From Nymphaea colorata (taxonomy: Eukaryota; Streptophyta; Magnoliopsida; Nymphaeales; Nymphaeaceae), in assembly GCF_008831285.2 (NCBI RefSeq), contig NC_045139.1, positions 2,922,704 through 2,986,703 of the forward strand: DNA of 64,000 nucleotides. The letters run 5' to 3'. This document shows, one piece after another, positions 23,101 to 36,089 of the stretch; within the stretch, counting starts at the first letter, position 1; each line of letters opens with the position of its first letter. Below the pieces are notes generated by a model, which was not told the DNA's origin, ran no database searches, and worked only from the letters and a program-made list of their open reading frames with translations. A program made the position numbers and the translations under genes.

Positions 23101-26100
23101 GCTTGTCCTGCCTCCTGCCTCCTATTTCTTTATCTCTTCTTATATTTCTTATCCTGGTAGATGTCACATATAGAAATGGTTAGCTGGTGTCTCATGATCT
23201 GTTGCTTCACCTAGGTGTTTGTATAAGAAACTTGCCAGTTAGAACGACCAATAAGCATTACTGTACTCCATTATAACTTCTTCTCCTGTAACATAACATA
23301 ATATAGGCCCTTGTTTTGGGTGTACATCCATGTTTTTGCTTTGTGTAGGACTTTCAGTCAATGTTATAAAAGGCGTAGCATATCGCGTATCGGTTGGGCC
23401 GACCTATACGCTGTATCGTAACGTATCGCAAACGTAGCGTAGCGTATCGTAAAATTTAATTTTTTAATTTTAAAAAATATTTAAAAATCATAAAAAATAG
23501 AGAAAAATCTGAAAAAGTCTGAAAAAATGAACAAAAAATCAGAAATTAAGAAAAATGTATTCAAATATAAAAAGATCATCATACATAAGGAACATTCATG
23601 TGTATCAACAACACATTCAAAAATAAGAAATCAAATCTTCAAGAATAACATATAAGCATCCATCACGATTTTAAACTTGAAAATTTTATAGAATCTTAAG
23701 ACTTAGAGTCTTAGGACTTGGAGTTTTAGGACTTAGATTACATCACAATTTTATAAGTTGAAAGCATATAGTTATCATCTTTCCTGATTCAACGATAATA
23801 TCTCCCAAATTGATGAATCCTTGGTTATTTTTGATGAAAATGAGCAAAATCTCTCCCTCCTACGTCTATTGGAGTCCTTAAATACAAGAAGAGAGAGGGG
23901 AAGGAGTGTTTAAACTTTTAAAAAATAAAGAAATATGTGTTCTCTCCCGTATCGCACGATATGGGGGTGTATCGCCCGTATCGTACGATACGGCCCCCGT
24001 ATCGCACGATACGGGCGATACGCGTACGATACGGACGCGTATCGTGTTTCAAACATGTATCGTATAGGTTTTCTTAACCTATACGATACGGATAACATTG
24101 CTTTCAGTGATATTTTTAGTATGTTTGTGATGAGTACTCGTTTGTCTTCTTTACAATTTGGTTAGGGATGAACATGGTAGTAATGTGCTGTAATAATGTT
24201 TGGTACATAATTATCTGTTTCTCATTAGGCTTATATGTCTGCATCATGTTGTTCCAGTCTATCAGCATCATTCCTTGGGCATAACTTGCTCATGGATATC
24301 TTAGCGTCTTGACTCTTGTATACTGAAGATCGATCATGTTTAGCTTATGACCGTCAGTTCTCATGTCATTCTTGCAGTTACCTGCCGGGGCCAGATGATA
24401 CTGTAGTGCTTGACATAGCCTATTCGATTTATATGAAATTTGAGGAGTACACAAATGCACTCCGTGTTGCACTTTGTATGGATAATTCTCAGGTTTGCTT
24501 GGTCCTCGTACTAAATATTTGATTGGATTTGCTTTTTGTGGACAATTCTCAGGTTTACTTTGTGGTCAGGCTAATTGCTTGATTACGTTTCTTCATAGTC
24601 TACATATAGTAAGTACTTGATTTTACTTTGGCCAGTATGTTAAGCAAACATTCACTGCTTGCGAGGACATTCTACAGAAGAAGCAACTTTGTTATATCTT
24701 GGCTCGCCAGGTAATGATGGTGTTTTATATTTTCTATATCATATTTCCTTTGAAGGTTTTGCTCATGCTATCTCAAATTATCTAATTTTTTTTGGAGTAC
24801 TTGAACTGCTTTTGTCTTATCCTAGAAGCCCTTAATGCAATTATGATGCATTCCAGGCACTTAGATTCAGCACCTCAGGGTCATAATTTTCCTGTAATAA
24901 CATTTTGAATGTCTAACTGATTGTCCATTTTAAGGAAGTTTACATGATTATTCTTTCTTGAATGTCGGCATATTTGTGTTTGTGAAGTTGTTTAGTTTGC
25001 TTGGAATAAGAAACATTTTGTTAATAAAAGTTGCAAGTGGCCAGTAAAATAGCTGAACGGACATAAGAGTATCTTGTCCTTCCTTTCATGACATTATGAG
25101 CTATCTTTTTTACATATAAAATGGCACCTGTAAAATTACATGAACTATTGTGATGTTAAATATAGTGTGTTGAGGATCATTGGACGACTCCAGAAATCAT
25201 GCCTGTTCTCTGTTGTTTTATTGAAGTTACTTTATGGGTTCTTAGTATTACATAGTTTGCTGTTTTTACCATTGTTTAAAAATGCTATGATTACTTCTGG
25301 CCTCTCATTGAATGTGTCTCTTTTAAGTCTTTCTTAACTATTCCTTTTCTGCGACAGCCAAAGATATTCTTATTTCTTCCTACTGTGGTTGAGAAGGCCT
25401 CTCAGTTGTTATGATTCACCTGATGGTTATAGTTTTCCACACTTGATTCCCAACCCTGATTATTGTGTACCTTCTGGAAACAAAAGGGATCCTTTTTCAG
25501 GTTCTAACCTAAACAGTTGTGGTAGATCCTATTCTAAGCTAATCATTGCTTTGTTAAATAATTGAAAAGAAATACTGAAAAAACTGAAAATGTGCTCCTG
25601 CGAGAAGCTTCCTAAGGATTGCAATCTTAGTTACGTCTTCTATTCTTCAGGCACACTTGCTGTATTTTTCCAATTTTGTCATCCACAGAAAACTTCATCA
25701 GTTCTCTTATTGCAGCTATTCATGTGTTTCGTTTTTCTTTTCATCTGTCCTCCTTTCTTCTTTTATCTCCACACATGACTGCAAACATTTTACTCTTTTT
25801 TTGGTTTAATTGGGAAGATAATACATTAAACAGTATGACTATGTTTCAGGGTGTCATGTTGGAGCTTGATGATGAAATGTTGTCTGGACATGAAGACCAG
25901 AGGGACTCGATGCAGGAAATTATATATAATGCTAAGTTAAGTGAAGGATATCTTGCACTTGCTCGTGATATTGAGGTCATGGAACCTAAATCTCCTGAAG
26001 ACATCTACAAGGTACTCGATGCTTTTGTGCACTATTTTGATCAAGGTATTGCACAGAATTCCTCCACAGAAGCAGTAGGACTGGAATGTTTGCCATGTGA

Positions 26101-27503
26101 TAAAATTGAGTGTATAATGGTTATTTTAAATGTTTTAGTACATCAATACACTGTGACTATTATTTCATAATTTTGCAGCACATTACTAGGCAATTATTCC
26201 CACCAGTAGTTTAGATGAAGATCTGATGCGCCAATGTCTCTTCCTGAATAACAAAGTTTTTCTATTTTTGGTGGAGAAACAAAAGATATGGCTTGTCCAT
26301 TGAACATTTATGCTTGATATTGTTCATTATATATCTCCTTAGAATATTGCCAAGGATCTGATTTTGTTTTTTTTGGAAAAGCAAAAGATATAGCCTTTTT
26401 CATAGAAAAGTTGAGCTCTCATATGTTTGATAGCCTTCATTGTCATATCTACTTATGAAGAAATTGGCACTTTATGGTTTTTCCCTGCATTTGATATTTT
26501 CTTGTTAGTGGCATCTGTGAATTTGGCCATATGCACTGGAAGACTTTGTTGTCAACTGCAACACTCATTGATTATTGGCGCTTTTGTATTAAACTGTCAA
26601 AGATTTGTTTTTGGTGTTTTCTCATTTTGTTGAAAATTTTGCTTCTTTTATAAACATGAATAACTAACAGGCTAACACATAAAGCATAAGTAATATTTAT
26701 ACCAGGAAAATATATTCATTTACTTGTCTGAACTCTGAGATGTATGGAGACTATCCTGTTATTGTTAAGAAATTTAATGCTTCATCTGGTAATGGTGCTA
26801 ACTCTTGCATTCTATTGGTTTTGGCAGGCTCATTTGATTGATGGCCGAGCTAGCGCAGGAGCTAGTGTTGATTCTGCCAGACAAAATTTGGCAGCTACAT
26901 TTGTTAATGCCTTTGTTAATGCAGGATTTGGTCAAGTATGATCTGCGATTTTATTTGGACATTTTTTTGTCGGTTGTCTGTAACATAATTTATATTTTAC
27001 AATTCTCAATACAGGATAAGCTGATAACTGTACCTTCTGAATCTTCAAGTGGTGGGTCTTCTGGAAGTTGGCTTTTCAAAAACAAGGAACATGGAAAAGC
27101 CAGTGCTGCGGCAAGTTTGGTATGTATTTCCTGTCTTCATGCTTGATAAGGGGAACTTGTGGAGTTGCTGATAGATTGGTTTTTGTTTCAGGGGCTAATA
27201 CTCTTGTGGGATGTTGATAATGGACTTGCTCAAATTGACAAATATTTCCATAGCAATGATAATCATGTTATTGCGGGAGCCCTTTTAGCTGTTGGAATTG
27301 TCAACTGTGGTGTTCGAAATGAATGTGATCCTGTAAGTTAACATATGCAGTCTATGTATTGCTGGTGTGGGTGCAGCTCCAACTGGCAGCCAGCCGCACC
27401 CTATGTTATTCTCTTTAAAAAAATTCTCTTTGTTTTCCCTTCTCTTTATTTACAGTAATAAAAGTAAAAAAAAGGACAAATTAAGCTAAGAAACAACAAT
27501 ATC

Positions 27504-27571
<68 letters not shown>

Positions 27572-30500
27572 CTCCCCGCACGCACTGGCACTGGCATCAA
27601 CACCCTGCACCGTGTGACACAGTATGCAGTTCTTCTCATCTTGGTAATATATGCATTTCTTTTCAGCTTTGCCATTGCAGATTTGTCTAGGGACCTGAAC
27701 AGGTTGAGCTTGGATCAGTCAGGTCTCTTCAACTGACCTGACCAGATGATCACTAAAGAGGTCTGAGCCAATGTTTTAAAACCCAGTGACTGGGGACACG
27801 ATTCAGTTGTTCTCGGCTTGTGACTTGGTGACTTGAACTGGGTTATGTTAACTTTTTTTTTTTAGAAAAAACAATATATAACTGGTCTTTAAACATAAAA
27901 AGTAACAAGCACAGATCCTGTTATCTTCGAGGTGTCAATCAGATCAGGCTGCATCCTGCAAAAGGATGTGGGCCTTGCCAAACTAATTGGATTGGTTAAC
28001 AAGGTTCTGGAGCCTCGTTAAGGGTCATACACAGAAGGTCATTCCAGGGGATTTGTTCTTCAACAATGTTGAATGTGGATTACATTTTTCCAACATAAAA
28101 AGTAACAAGCACCTACTGAAGCAGTCAGGGTGCTTGATAAAAATGTAATCTGTACCCACATTTTTATTGTCAGAGTACTTGTATCTTTAATAAAGTAACA
28201 AACAAACTTATATTTAATATGTATCAACTATAAACAACAATAAAATACTGAAGCATGAAGTAAGACGAGTCACCTTACTGAGTTGACTCGTTAGGGGGAC
28301 AAGCCGAGCTCCTCTCGGCAAGTTTTTAAACGTTGTTCTAGGCATTGCTCAACCCTCACTTAAATTTGAATAAGCAAATAAATAATTCTAATATGAGTCT
28401 TCCTGTGTGGTCAGAATTTTATTAGGCTGATATCTGAGCTATACTGCTATATGCATATTTCTTACTATACCATTGTATTCAAGATACTTATTGCTAGTAT
28501 ATCTCTATGCAATTGTCTCTTCTTGCTAAGTATGCATCTGAAAGTCGTTAAACCTTTTCCTTGTATCCTTCTACTAGTGGCATTTCACCCGGTGCTCATG
28601 GTAATTTTATAATGTTTTATATGTGATAAAGAGCCAGTTTCTTGCATGGTAGAGATTTGGTGAGTTAGATGTTCAGGCTATACCCATGGATTTTTCCTGG
28701 ATAATGAGAACATCTTCTTCTTGTTACTGTTTTCTGCAGGCATATGCACTGTTAGCAGAGTATGTCATGAAAGAAGATTCAACAGTCCGTATTGGTGCAA
28801 TTATGGGTCTTGGTCTGGCTTATGCAGGATCTCAGAAGGATGAGGTGAATCTGTTGGAAACATCATTGCTTTCTGTTCTGCTTATTGTCATTTAAACAAT
28901 GAATTGGTCAATTCTCCACATTGATATTTATATTTCTTAAAAGAATATTTTCTTGAAATCTGCAGATTCTTCGGCTTTTGTCACCAATCTTAACTGATTC
29001 TAAAGTGCCAATCGATGTCATAGCATTTAGTGCAATTTCCCTTGGATTAATCTATGTGGGTTCGTGTAATGATGAGGTTGCTCAGTCAATAATTCTTGCT
29101 TTAATGGAGCGAGAGACTGAACTTGGTGAACCTTTGGCTCGGTTTTTATCTCTGGGTCTGGGCCTTCTCTACCTAGGGAAGCAGGTAAAGGACTTTGACA
29201 TATTGTATTTTCTTTGTCAAAATAGTCAAATTTTTTCATCCTTGTGCTTTGTGATTTCAACAGGTGTGTCCTTTCAAAATGTCTGCTTTAATGATTTTTG
29301 TGGTTGATTGCACTTTGTGTTAATCTTAAGATTCGGTTGAGGGCATCCATGAATTTGTCTGGAACAGGATAATGTTGATGCTACACTTGAAGTTGCGAAG
29401 ACCCTGAATGAAAGAATATCCAGATATTGTCAAGTGACCCTCATGTCTTGTGCCTTTGCTGGGACAGGGAATGTTCTGAAGGTCTTCCTTCATGCTTAAT
29501 TCTACTGTGAACCATATAATACTTCATAAACAGAAATAACTTTTGTCTTCATGCAGGTGCAAAGTCTTCTTGGACTATGTTCAGAGCATCTTGAAAAGGG
29601 TGAAATTCATCAGGGACCTGCTGTTCTTGGAATTGCCATGGTTGCAATGGCTGAGGAATTGGGACTTGAGATGGCAATTCGCTCGTTGGAACATCTACTA
29701 CAATATGGTGAACAGAACATTCGTAGGGCTGTGCCTTTGGCTCTTGGTTTGCTCTGCATGTCCAATCCTAAGGTGATCTATTTTCTGCCAATTTGTGCAT
29801 CTAATAGCTTTTCGAGTCCAAGTAGCAAAACATATGATTTATTTTGTTGGATGTTGCTAGGTTAATGTTATGGATACACTAAGCAGACTAAGCCATGACA
29901 CAGACACAGAAGTAGCCATGGTAAGTTCTTTTGTTCTGGGTCATCACAGGAGCTATGTACCATTTGCATCTCTGTCCAATTCTCTCTGGAAAGAATATTA
30001 TCAACTGATAATGATATTTACTGTGCAACTACCTCATTCCCATGTAAACATATGCTTCGTAGTTGCAAAATGCAAATTTATCCATACAAATGTTATTTCA
30101 GGCAGTGCCAAAGAGTTAGATTCCGAGTCCTATACTGAGAAGCTTAGGCCATGATCCTGTTAGTTGTGTCACTACCTGATAGCTTGCTCTGCAACTATCC
30201 AACTTCTCGTCATCTTTCTTTGATTAAGATTGTATGCTACCTTTAACATGTGTACTACAAAGTTTCATGCAGTCTAAGTACCTATTTTCTTTCAAAACTG
30301 CCACCCTTCTTAACTATTCTGTTCATGTTGCAGGCTGCAATCATATCTTTAGGTTTAATAGGTGCAGGAACTAACAATGCTCGTATAGCTGGGATGCTAC
30401 GTAATCTTTCAAGTTATTACTATAAAGAGGCCAGCCTTCTATTTTGTGTATGCTTCTCATCTTTCTGTCAACTTGCTCTTGCAAGAGATTTTCAAAATGT

Positions 30501-31796
30501 CGTGCTATTGTTATTTCACTTTTTATGATAATTTTCATATTTTATTTTTACACAATGTGTAGGTACGCATTGCTCAAGGACTTGTACACCTCGGAAAGGG
30601 TTTATTGACACTTGCTCCTTATCATTCTGATCGATTTTTACTTTCTCAGTAAGCATGTTTCTTTACTCGAACTCAAGTGGCCTGCTAAAATCAGTTGCTG
30701 AGCCATCGTTGGTGCCCAGTTCCATCGATGTCTTGAAATTCTTTGACTATATCATTTCTGTACAAATGAATTTTCTCTTCTATTGGTTAAGGTCTTGTTT
30801 TTTCTTTTTCATTTGAATCCATGACTTGTCCCCGAGTTTTTTCTTTGCTTTTGAAGTTCATTGTTCTATGGGCATTCTTATTCTGCAAAAAGTAAGGTTT
30901 TTTCATGCAAAGGAAAAAATTAACAGAGTTGCTTATAATTGGGAAAAAAATTAATATAGTTGCTTATAATTGGGAAAAATTAATTATTTTGAATGTTTCT
31001 CACTTGAATGGTTGTATTTTTTACAGCTCTGCAATCGCTGGAATAATAACCCTTCTCCATGCTTGTCTGGATATGAAATCCATTGTGCTGGGGAAATACC
31101 ATTACGTTCTCTATTATCTTGTTCTGGCGATGCAGGTTCTGACTGTGACATAATGAACGCTTCTTTTGCTGTGCTGGTATACGTTTTGAGGTTTGATAAA
31201 CTGCTTGTCTCTTTTGCAGCCACGGATGTTGATGGCAGTTGATGAACACCTGAAGCCCCTCTCAGTGCCGGTCCGAGTTGGTCAGGCTGTTGATGTAGTT
31301 GGTCAGGCTGGTCGGCCAAAGACAATCACAGGATTCCAGACACATTCAACTCCAGTCCTGCTAGCTGCGGGTGATAGAGCAGAATTGGCAACAGAAAAGT
31401 AAGGATATTAAACATTTTTATCTTTTCAGATTGTTCAACAGTTGCCCTATTGTCTTATGTTTGTGTGAATGTCTTGGATAGTTAATTATCCACCAGTGGT
31501 TCACATACTCCCACCAACTATTCTCTGAGGTTTATTTATTCATGAAGAGCAAAAGCTACTATTTGTATTGGTATTCAACTCCTATTGAGCGATCAATAGA
31601 CACAATTTTTATTGACGCTCTGGTATGGCATGCATGGACGGGACCTGATTGGTGACACTGCAAATTGGCTTTTGTTTTTTCACTGCTTGACGATTATCTT
31701 CTTTGGTGGTAATTGTTTTGCAGGTATCTTCCGCTTTCATCTGTTCTGGAGGGTTTCGTGATCTTAAAAGAGAACCCTGAATACTCTGGCCAATAA
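17197..31796 (+). CDS. RPN1: 26S proteasome regulatory particle base subunit RPN1 (PSMD2-like), 25 exons
   Basis: Non-ATPase scaffold of the 19S proteasome base; it docks ubiquitin-like shuttle factors and deubiquitinase. Exons: 17197-17301, 17455-17555, 18810-18930, 19016-19075, 20649-20716, 20844-20886, 21617-21682, 21927-21965, 22040-22122, 24378-24492, 24636-24710, 25850-26011, 26828-26935, 27015-27119, 27192-27332, 28740-28844, 28966-29184, 29368-29481, 29557-29772, 29861-29920, 30334-30447, 30563-30648, 31027-31135, 31220-31398, 31724-31796. All phases join, giving 888 aa; Arabidopsis RPN1 is about 891. The N-terminus is charged ([14 protein letters not shown]). Proteasome/cyclosome repeats are obvious: [80 protein letters not shown]. 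The C-terminus, [20 protein letters not shown] ... [15 protein letters not shown], is the family signature. No disabling changes. Confidence 0.96.
19339..20263. mobile_element. Non-autonomous MULE-like DNA element, 925 bp, in RPN1 intron 4
   Basis: Ends are TATGTTGTTAAGGCACC and the complement of GGTGACCTTGACAAAATA, giving a short imperfect inverted repeat. The flanks are TCCATATACC (19329-19338) and TCCATATACT (20264-20273), 9 of 10 identical, as expected for a Mutator-like target duplication. Subterminal regions carry GCCTAGGCG-type words, and the interior carries many TGTATATTATATG repeats. No transposase frame. Confidence 0.8.
22160..22490. repeat. A/T-rich dispersed repeat in RPN1 intron 9
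   Basis: Long A- and T-runs with GTATAATATGC and CGTACACG words. It aligns in reverse orientation with about 400-680 (shared TTTCGTATTTTT, GGATTTATTAA, AAATTTTTTAAAAATT in order). No clear terminal repeats. Confidence 0.45.
23043..23125. repeat. Small foldback around a TA-rich loop in RPN1 intron 9
   Basis: GGCAGGAGGCAG at about 23043 is mirrored by CTGCCTCCTGCC at about 23109, enclosing roughly 55 bp of AT-rich sequence. It could be a tiny foldback element or a local inversion duplication. Confidence 0.55.
23359..24100. mobile_element. Non-autonomous hAT-like DNA element, 742 bp, in RPN1 intron 9
   Basis: Starts CAATGTTAT and ends ATAACATTG (perfect 9-bp inverted repeat), flanked on both sides by the identical 8-mer CTTTCAGT (23351-23358 and 24101-24108). 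An 8-bp duplication is the hAT hallmark. Both ends carry dense CGTATCG/CGATACG words, with a palindromic array at about 23941-24058. No coding capacity. Confidence 0.88.
24481..24600 (+). repeat. 60-bp tandem duplication over an RPN1 exon-intron border
   Basis: The block beginning GATAATTCTCAGGTTTGCTT at 24481 recurs diverged at 24541 (GACAATTCTCAGGTTTACTT). The copy therefore contains a second potential splice donor exactly 60 bp downstream of the one used by exon 10. Confidence 0.75.
27507..27569. repeat. (TA)n microsatellite in RPN1 intron 15
   Basis: About 60 bp of uninterrupted TA, between GC-richer segments (CAGCCAGCCGCACCCT on the left, CCTCCCCGCACGCACTGG on the right) that may be ends of a small element. 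Confidence 0.9.
27770..28335. repeat. Possible DNA element in RPN1 intron 15
   Basis: Left AATGTTTTAAAACCCAGTGA and right (complement) AACGTTTAAAAACTTGCCGA form an imperfect inverted repeat. The interior has two copies of CATAAAAAGTAACAAGCAC about 200 bp apart (about 27894 and 28094). I found no convincing target duplication. Confidence 0.4.
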
Positions 31797-33700
31797 AACT
31801 TGTGAGAGGAACAGCACGATTTTTCTGGTGAGAGGCTGCATCCAGGGACATTTCCAAGAAGGCAGCTTGTTTCAAACTGATGCAATGGCGTCTGCAGAAT
31901 CCAATCATTCTATCACCACAAGCTAATCGCCACGGTTTCATTGCTTCTCGAGTATTGCGTTGTTTTCCTGGCTTTGCAGATACCAAATGATCGAGTTCTG
32001 GCAGTGCTACCTGCCATGTTAGCTATTGCATCCGCACCACCACCAGTCGGCTGTTATGTCTTTTTAAGAATGAGAGTTGCCTGATCAGAACAAGTTGCAA
32101 TTTCTGCCTGCTCAGAACAAATTACGTGTTCGTGACCGGTCATGCCAAGTCTTGGATAATGAATGTTGTGTATAAGATATGTTCCATTTTGCTCGAGTTC
32201 CTCTTGTTTTCCTTTCCCAGTATAGATTTTCAGTTTATTTCGGACCATTGCTATAAGAGCTTCATAGACCTACTTTGCGGATTGGCTTGATGTAGGGGTA
32301 CAAAATGGATCGGATCGGGATCGATTACATGGGCATCGGGTTGGATACGCTGTTGGTATACAAAACGGAACCTCAAGTCTGAAACAAAAACTGCCTTCAA
32401 GTTGGTGCTCTGGACTTCAGGTGTATCTCTCCGTTTGCTATGAAACCAAAGAATGCGGACAAACAAGGCTCGTAATCGTGCAACTCTTGGGTTTTATTTG
32501 GCCAACATAAACATGGTCAGATACCCTCGTCGTTGAGCAAAATCCTTGCCCCAGGCCATAAGGCAAATGGTATTGTTTAGGGCAAATCGACTGGGTTTTC
32601 CATCTCAGGCCCCAGTAGTAACCTTCGTGTCTGGACGGTCATTGCTAAACGATGGCGCCGAGGGCATGAAGGGTTCATGTATGGTGTTTCTAGGGTTGGA
32701 AGCGGATGATTCACCGCTTGTAACCGTTTTTACTACAAAGAACAAGACAGGGGCATCTTTGTGCATATCTTACAAATCAAAAGTGTTGGTGTCAGCTATT
32801 TTTTGCTAAACACTCTATCCGGTGGGAACCTGCTTGGGGTTCGGTCCCATTGTTCACAAAAAATGAGGCTGTACCTATGTCACCTATTGCGGGTGCCAGT
32901 GCCAGAACGGGAGAACGGGACATTAAAAAAAAAGCAGGTGTGACGAGGGTATTTTATTATTGTTATTATTTTTAATTTATTATATATATAACATAATTAC
33001 AATTTAGTTATTAATGTATATAACATACCAATAATTGTATTGCATAGGAAAATATCAAAACAATATATATTATTTAAGTAATTTAGTAATATGACATTTT
33101 AATTGGGCTCGGGTGTGAGTCGGAGTCGCACTCATGTCTGGTGTGCACCCGACTCAATGCGAACTCCGGTGCGGCCGGTGCGGCAGTAAAATAGAAAAGT
33201 CCAGTGACTTAGCAATGTACAAATCCATAGCTGTTCTTGCCTGTAGCATTGGACGGTTTCTCCTCAATGAAAAGATACGGGTGAGATGATTCTGGGTATT
33301 TCGGTTCTGAATTGATCTCTTCCGGCCTTTCAAAATGCCTCTAGAACGCATTCGTCGGACCTTATAAATTCATTATTGTGGACCCAACAAAAGGTTAGTG
33401 TATTCCTATGATATAACAGATCCATATATTTGGGCCCACTGCAAAAATATTCAGGTGAAAACTAAGATCTCAGCAATGGCGCAACCCCTACCTGATCTTC
33501 CGGACGTCTCCATCCTTTTCTGTTTCCCATGCTGACTGATACCAAAAGAAGGGAGGAAAGGTTGAAAATTAGCAAAACATAATAAGACGTAATGAATACG
33601 AACTCTGGCTAATACCCACTTGCGTGGCTGTTCAGAACAAGTCTATCGAGGAAAAGTCATCATATCCTTCGCCTTGGACTTTCGAGCAACAAACAGCAAG
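31797..33700. other. RPN1 3' flank and intergenic sequence, no gene seen
   Basis: The first few hundred bases are probably RPN1 3' UTR. Further on, two GC-rich patches (about 32290-32350 and 33100-33185, with GGATCGGGATCG and GGTGCGGCCGGTGCGGC words) around AT-rich DNA look like transposon debris. Open frames are short and unrelated to any family I know. Confidence 0.4.
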
Positions 33701-33715
33701 CAAATTCATGTACGT

Positions 33716-33801
33716 TGTTGATGGATGAACACGGTTCATGTGTTTGAATGTAAACATGCAAGCGTGTGGTGCCATATTCAAACATTTTGTTTTATCTTGC
33801 A

Positions 33802-33846
<45 letters not shown>

Positions 33847-34000
33847 GAAACTGTATTTAGGTGAGCATAATCGGACTTGTTAAGGATGACAATCAGCGTT
33901 GACGGATGAACATGGTTCATGTGTTTGAATGTGTTTATGCAAGTGTGTGGTGCCATTTTCAAACATTTCGTTTTATAATGAGAGAGAGAGAGAGTATTGT
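33716..34000 (+). repeat. Direct repeat, two copies about 181 bp apart, each ending in a GA run
   Basis: The block GTTGATGGATGAACACGG ... CAAACATTTTGTTTTAT at 33716 recurs at 33897 with a handful of substitutions. Both copies run into (GA)n: a long one at 33806-33841 and a short one at about 33980-33993. Confidence 0.8.
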
Positions 34001-34810
34001 ATCATTTGTGATTAAGTCATCCATGTAAGCTTAATATATTGCATTAAATTCATTTTTGACTTGTATAAACTAGTGCAAATCACTTCAGCTAATGTTTCTG
34101 CTTCACAAACTAGTTGTTGCAGTATAGCAGCATAAAAAATGCCATCAAGACACTGACAAGGCTGTTAGGACTTGATACAAACCATCATTAAGATTTAAAC
34201 ATAAAGTCTGTCCACATTGCTGGATATGTGAAACAATGAAATAGCCTAGTCTCAATCGAGCACAAATGGTAAATGAGCCATTTTCTTGTCCGTTAAATGG
34301 TCTACTTTTTCTTTAGTAGTTCGAGTTCCGAGGAAACCATACTCGGGGCGGGAGACTCTGTCGCTAGATCAGCAGTATAGAACCCTAAGTAGTCTCTTTT
34401 CCTCAAGAGCATATGCATGCTTTGGCCTAAGGAGTTATACTCATGAGAACTGAACAAATGAATGTCCTTATACCAGCTGCTACCTCAACTGATATGCCAA
34501 ATTTCTTCAGAGGCAAATGGCTCATTGTCTTTGCAAGCATCCAATCAATGCCAATCACTCTGTTTGTGACTCATTTGTCACCATGAATAAAGTACCGTGC
34601 ACCCAAATAGAGATGCTAACAGCATCAGTTGCGTAGAGCATCCGTTGGATCAAGTTATTTTACAAAAGATCATGGTATTTTTACTGCCAAAATTTTGATG
34701 TTACTAGGACTGTGAATCGATAGCTGTGAAAGCACATCTACACCTAAGAAATGATTGACTTAATATATGCTTCGCTAATAATCACTCTTTCAGATTATGT
34801 TTGAAAGATT

Positions 34811-35260
34811 AGCTTTGAATCAAGTTGTTTTTAAGAAAAATGATGATTATTCTATCATCAAAATTTTGTCGTTATGAGAGAGCCATTCATTTTTTCTTAT
34901 AAAAACACTATTAAAACCTAAAATACACGTTTTGCATCAACTAATTCTTACTACCATATTGGTAAGGTAAGATTTTAAAAACGAACACTTTAAATATCAT
35001 ATTAAAAAGGTCTAGTTTTTGTCTCTGACCTATTTGGTTTCTATCAATCACTTATATGCATACACACACACACACAAACCATTTTTTAGGTTTTAATAGT
35101 GTTTTTATAATAAACACAAATGAATGGCTCTCATAATCTTTGACTATAATCAATAAAGGCCTAACATTCCTGCAGGTTTGCATAAGAATGGCTCTTATAA
35201 CATCAACATTTAGATAATAAAAAAGTCAACATTTTTTATAAAAACAGCTTGATTCAAAGC
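34811..35260. mobile_element. Long foldback (inverted-repeat) element
   Basis: The left arm from AGCTTTGAATCAAG (34811) to about 34925 is complementary to the right arm, about 35081-35260, which ends CTTGATTCAAAGC. Matching landmarks include GAGAGCCATTCAT against ATGAATGGCTCTC and AACACTATTAAAACCTAAAA against its complement. The right arm is longer, with a partial internal duplication. Weaker related sequence occurs at about 34645-34700 and 35515-35570. No coding capacity; a MITE or foldback class is likely. Confidence 0.7.
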
Positions 35261-36040
35261 ATGTTATATATCAAAATAATTTTTATAAATATATTGAGAT
35301 GTTTACATTTTATTTAAAATAAATTTTTAGCAAAAAATTAGAGGGTCTAATTTTCATATACATGACCTAAGTGTCCAATGAGTAGGATCCAGACATTAGA
35401 TTAAGAACAAAAATTAGATAATTTAAATATGTTTTTTTTTTAATCTAACGTTACCGATATGATCTTAATAATCTATAGTTTGATGCAAAACAAATACTAA
35501 GTTGATCACTTTTTTTGGATTGTAATAAGCATTCTTGTAATAAAAAAAATGAATGGTTCCCACAAAACAGTGGCAGAGCAAGAAATTTTTTTTGGAGGGG
35601 CATTGTTCACATATTTTCATGTCTGAAGCAAATATTTATAGATATTCATTTAAAAATAAAGAAACTTTCAAACTCTGGTGTGGGCAATATGTTCTCCCAC
35701 CTCTGCCCCAATATCAACATTTTGATAATATAAAATTTTATATTTTCTTAAAAGTTCAAATCAAATAATTTTTATATCAAATTAGTTTTCATAATAGCAT
35801 GTTCACATTTTATTTAAAATAATTTTAGTGACGAATTAAAGGGTCTGGCTTTGTTCTTGATGTAACGATTTGGTTTCTACCAATCTCTCTTTTTTATATA
35901 CATATAATAGAAACTGACATTTTTCTACCAGTCATTTATTATACATCCAACTCTATGTGTAACAGGTCCAAGCCTTTAAACAGCCAAAAGACACACACAC
36001 ACACAAAAAGACACACACAGACACACACATATACATATAC

Positions 36041-36089
<49 letters not shown>

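Noticed and set aside
24490-24522. Extending RPN1 exon 10 past the donor
   Set aside because: The frame hits a stop after nine codons, and homology to RPN1 resumes only at the exon starting 24636.
34321-34400. Possible tRNA (GTTCGAGTTCC word)
   Set aside because: No cloverleaf with acceptor and anticodon stems could be drawn around it.
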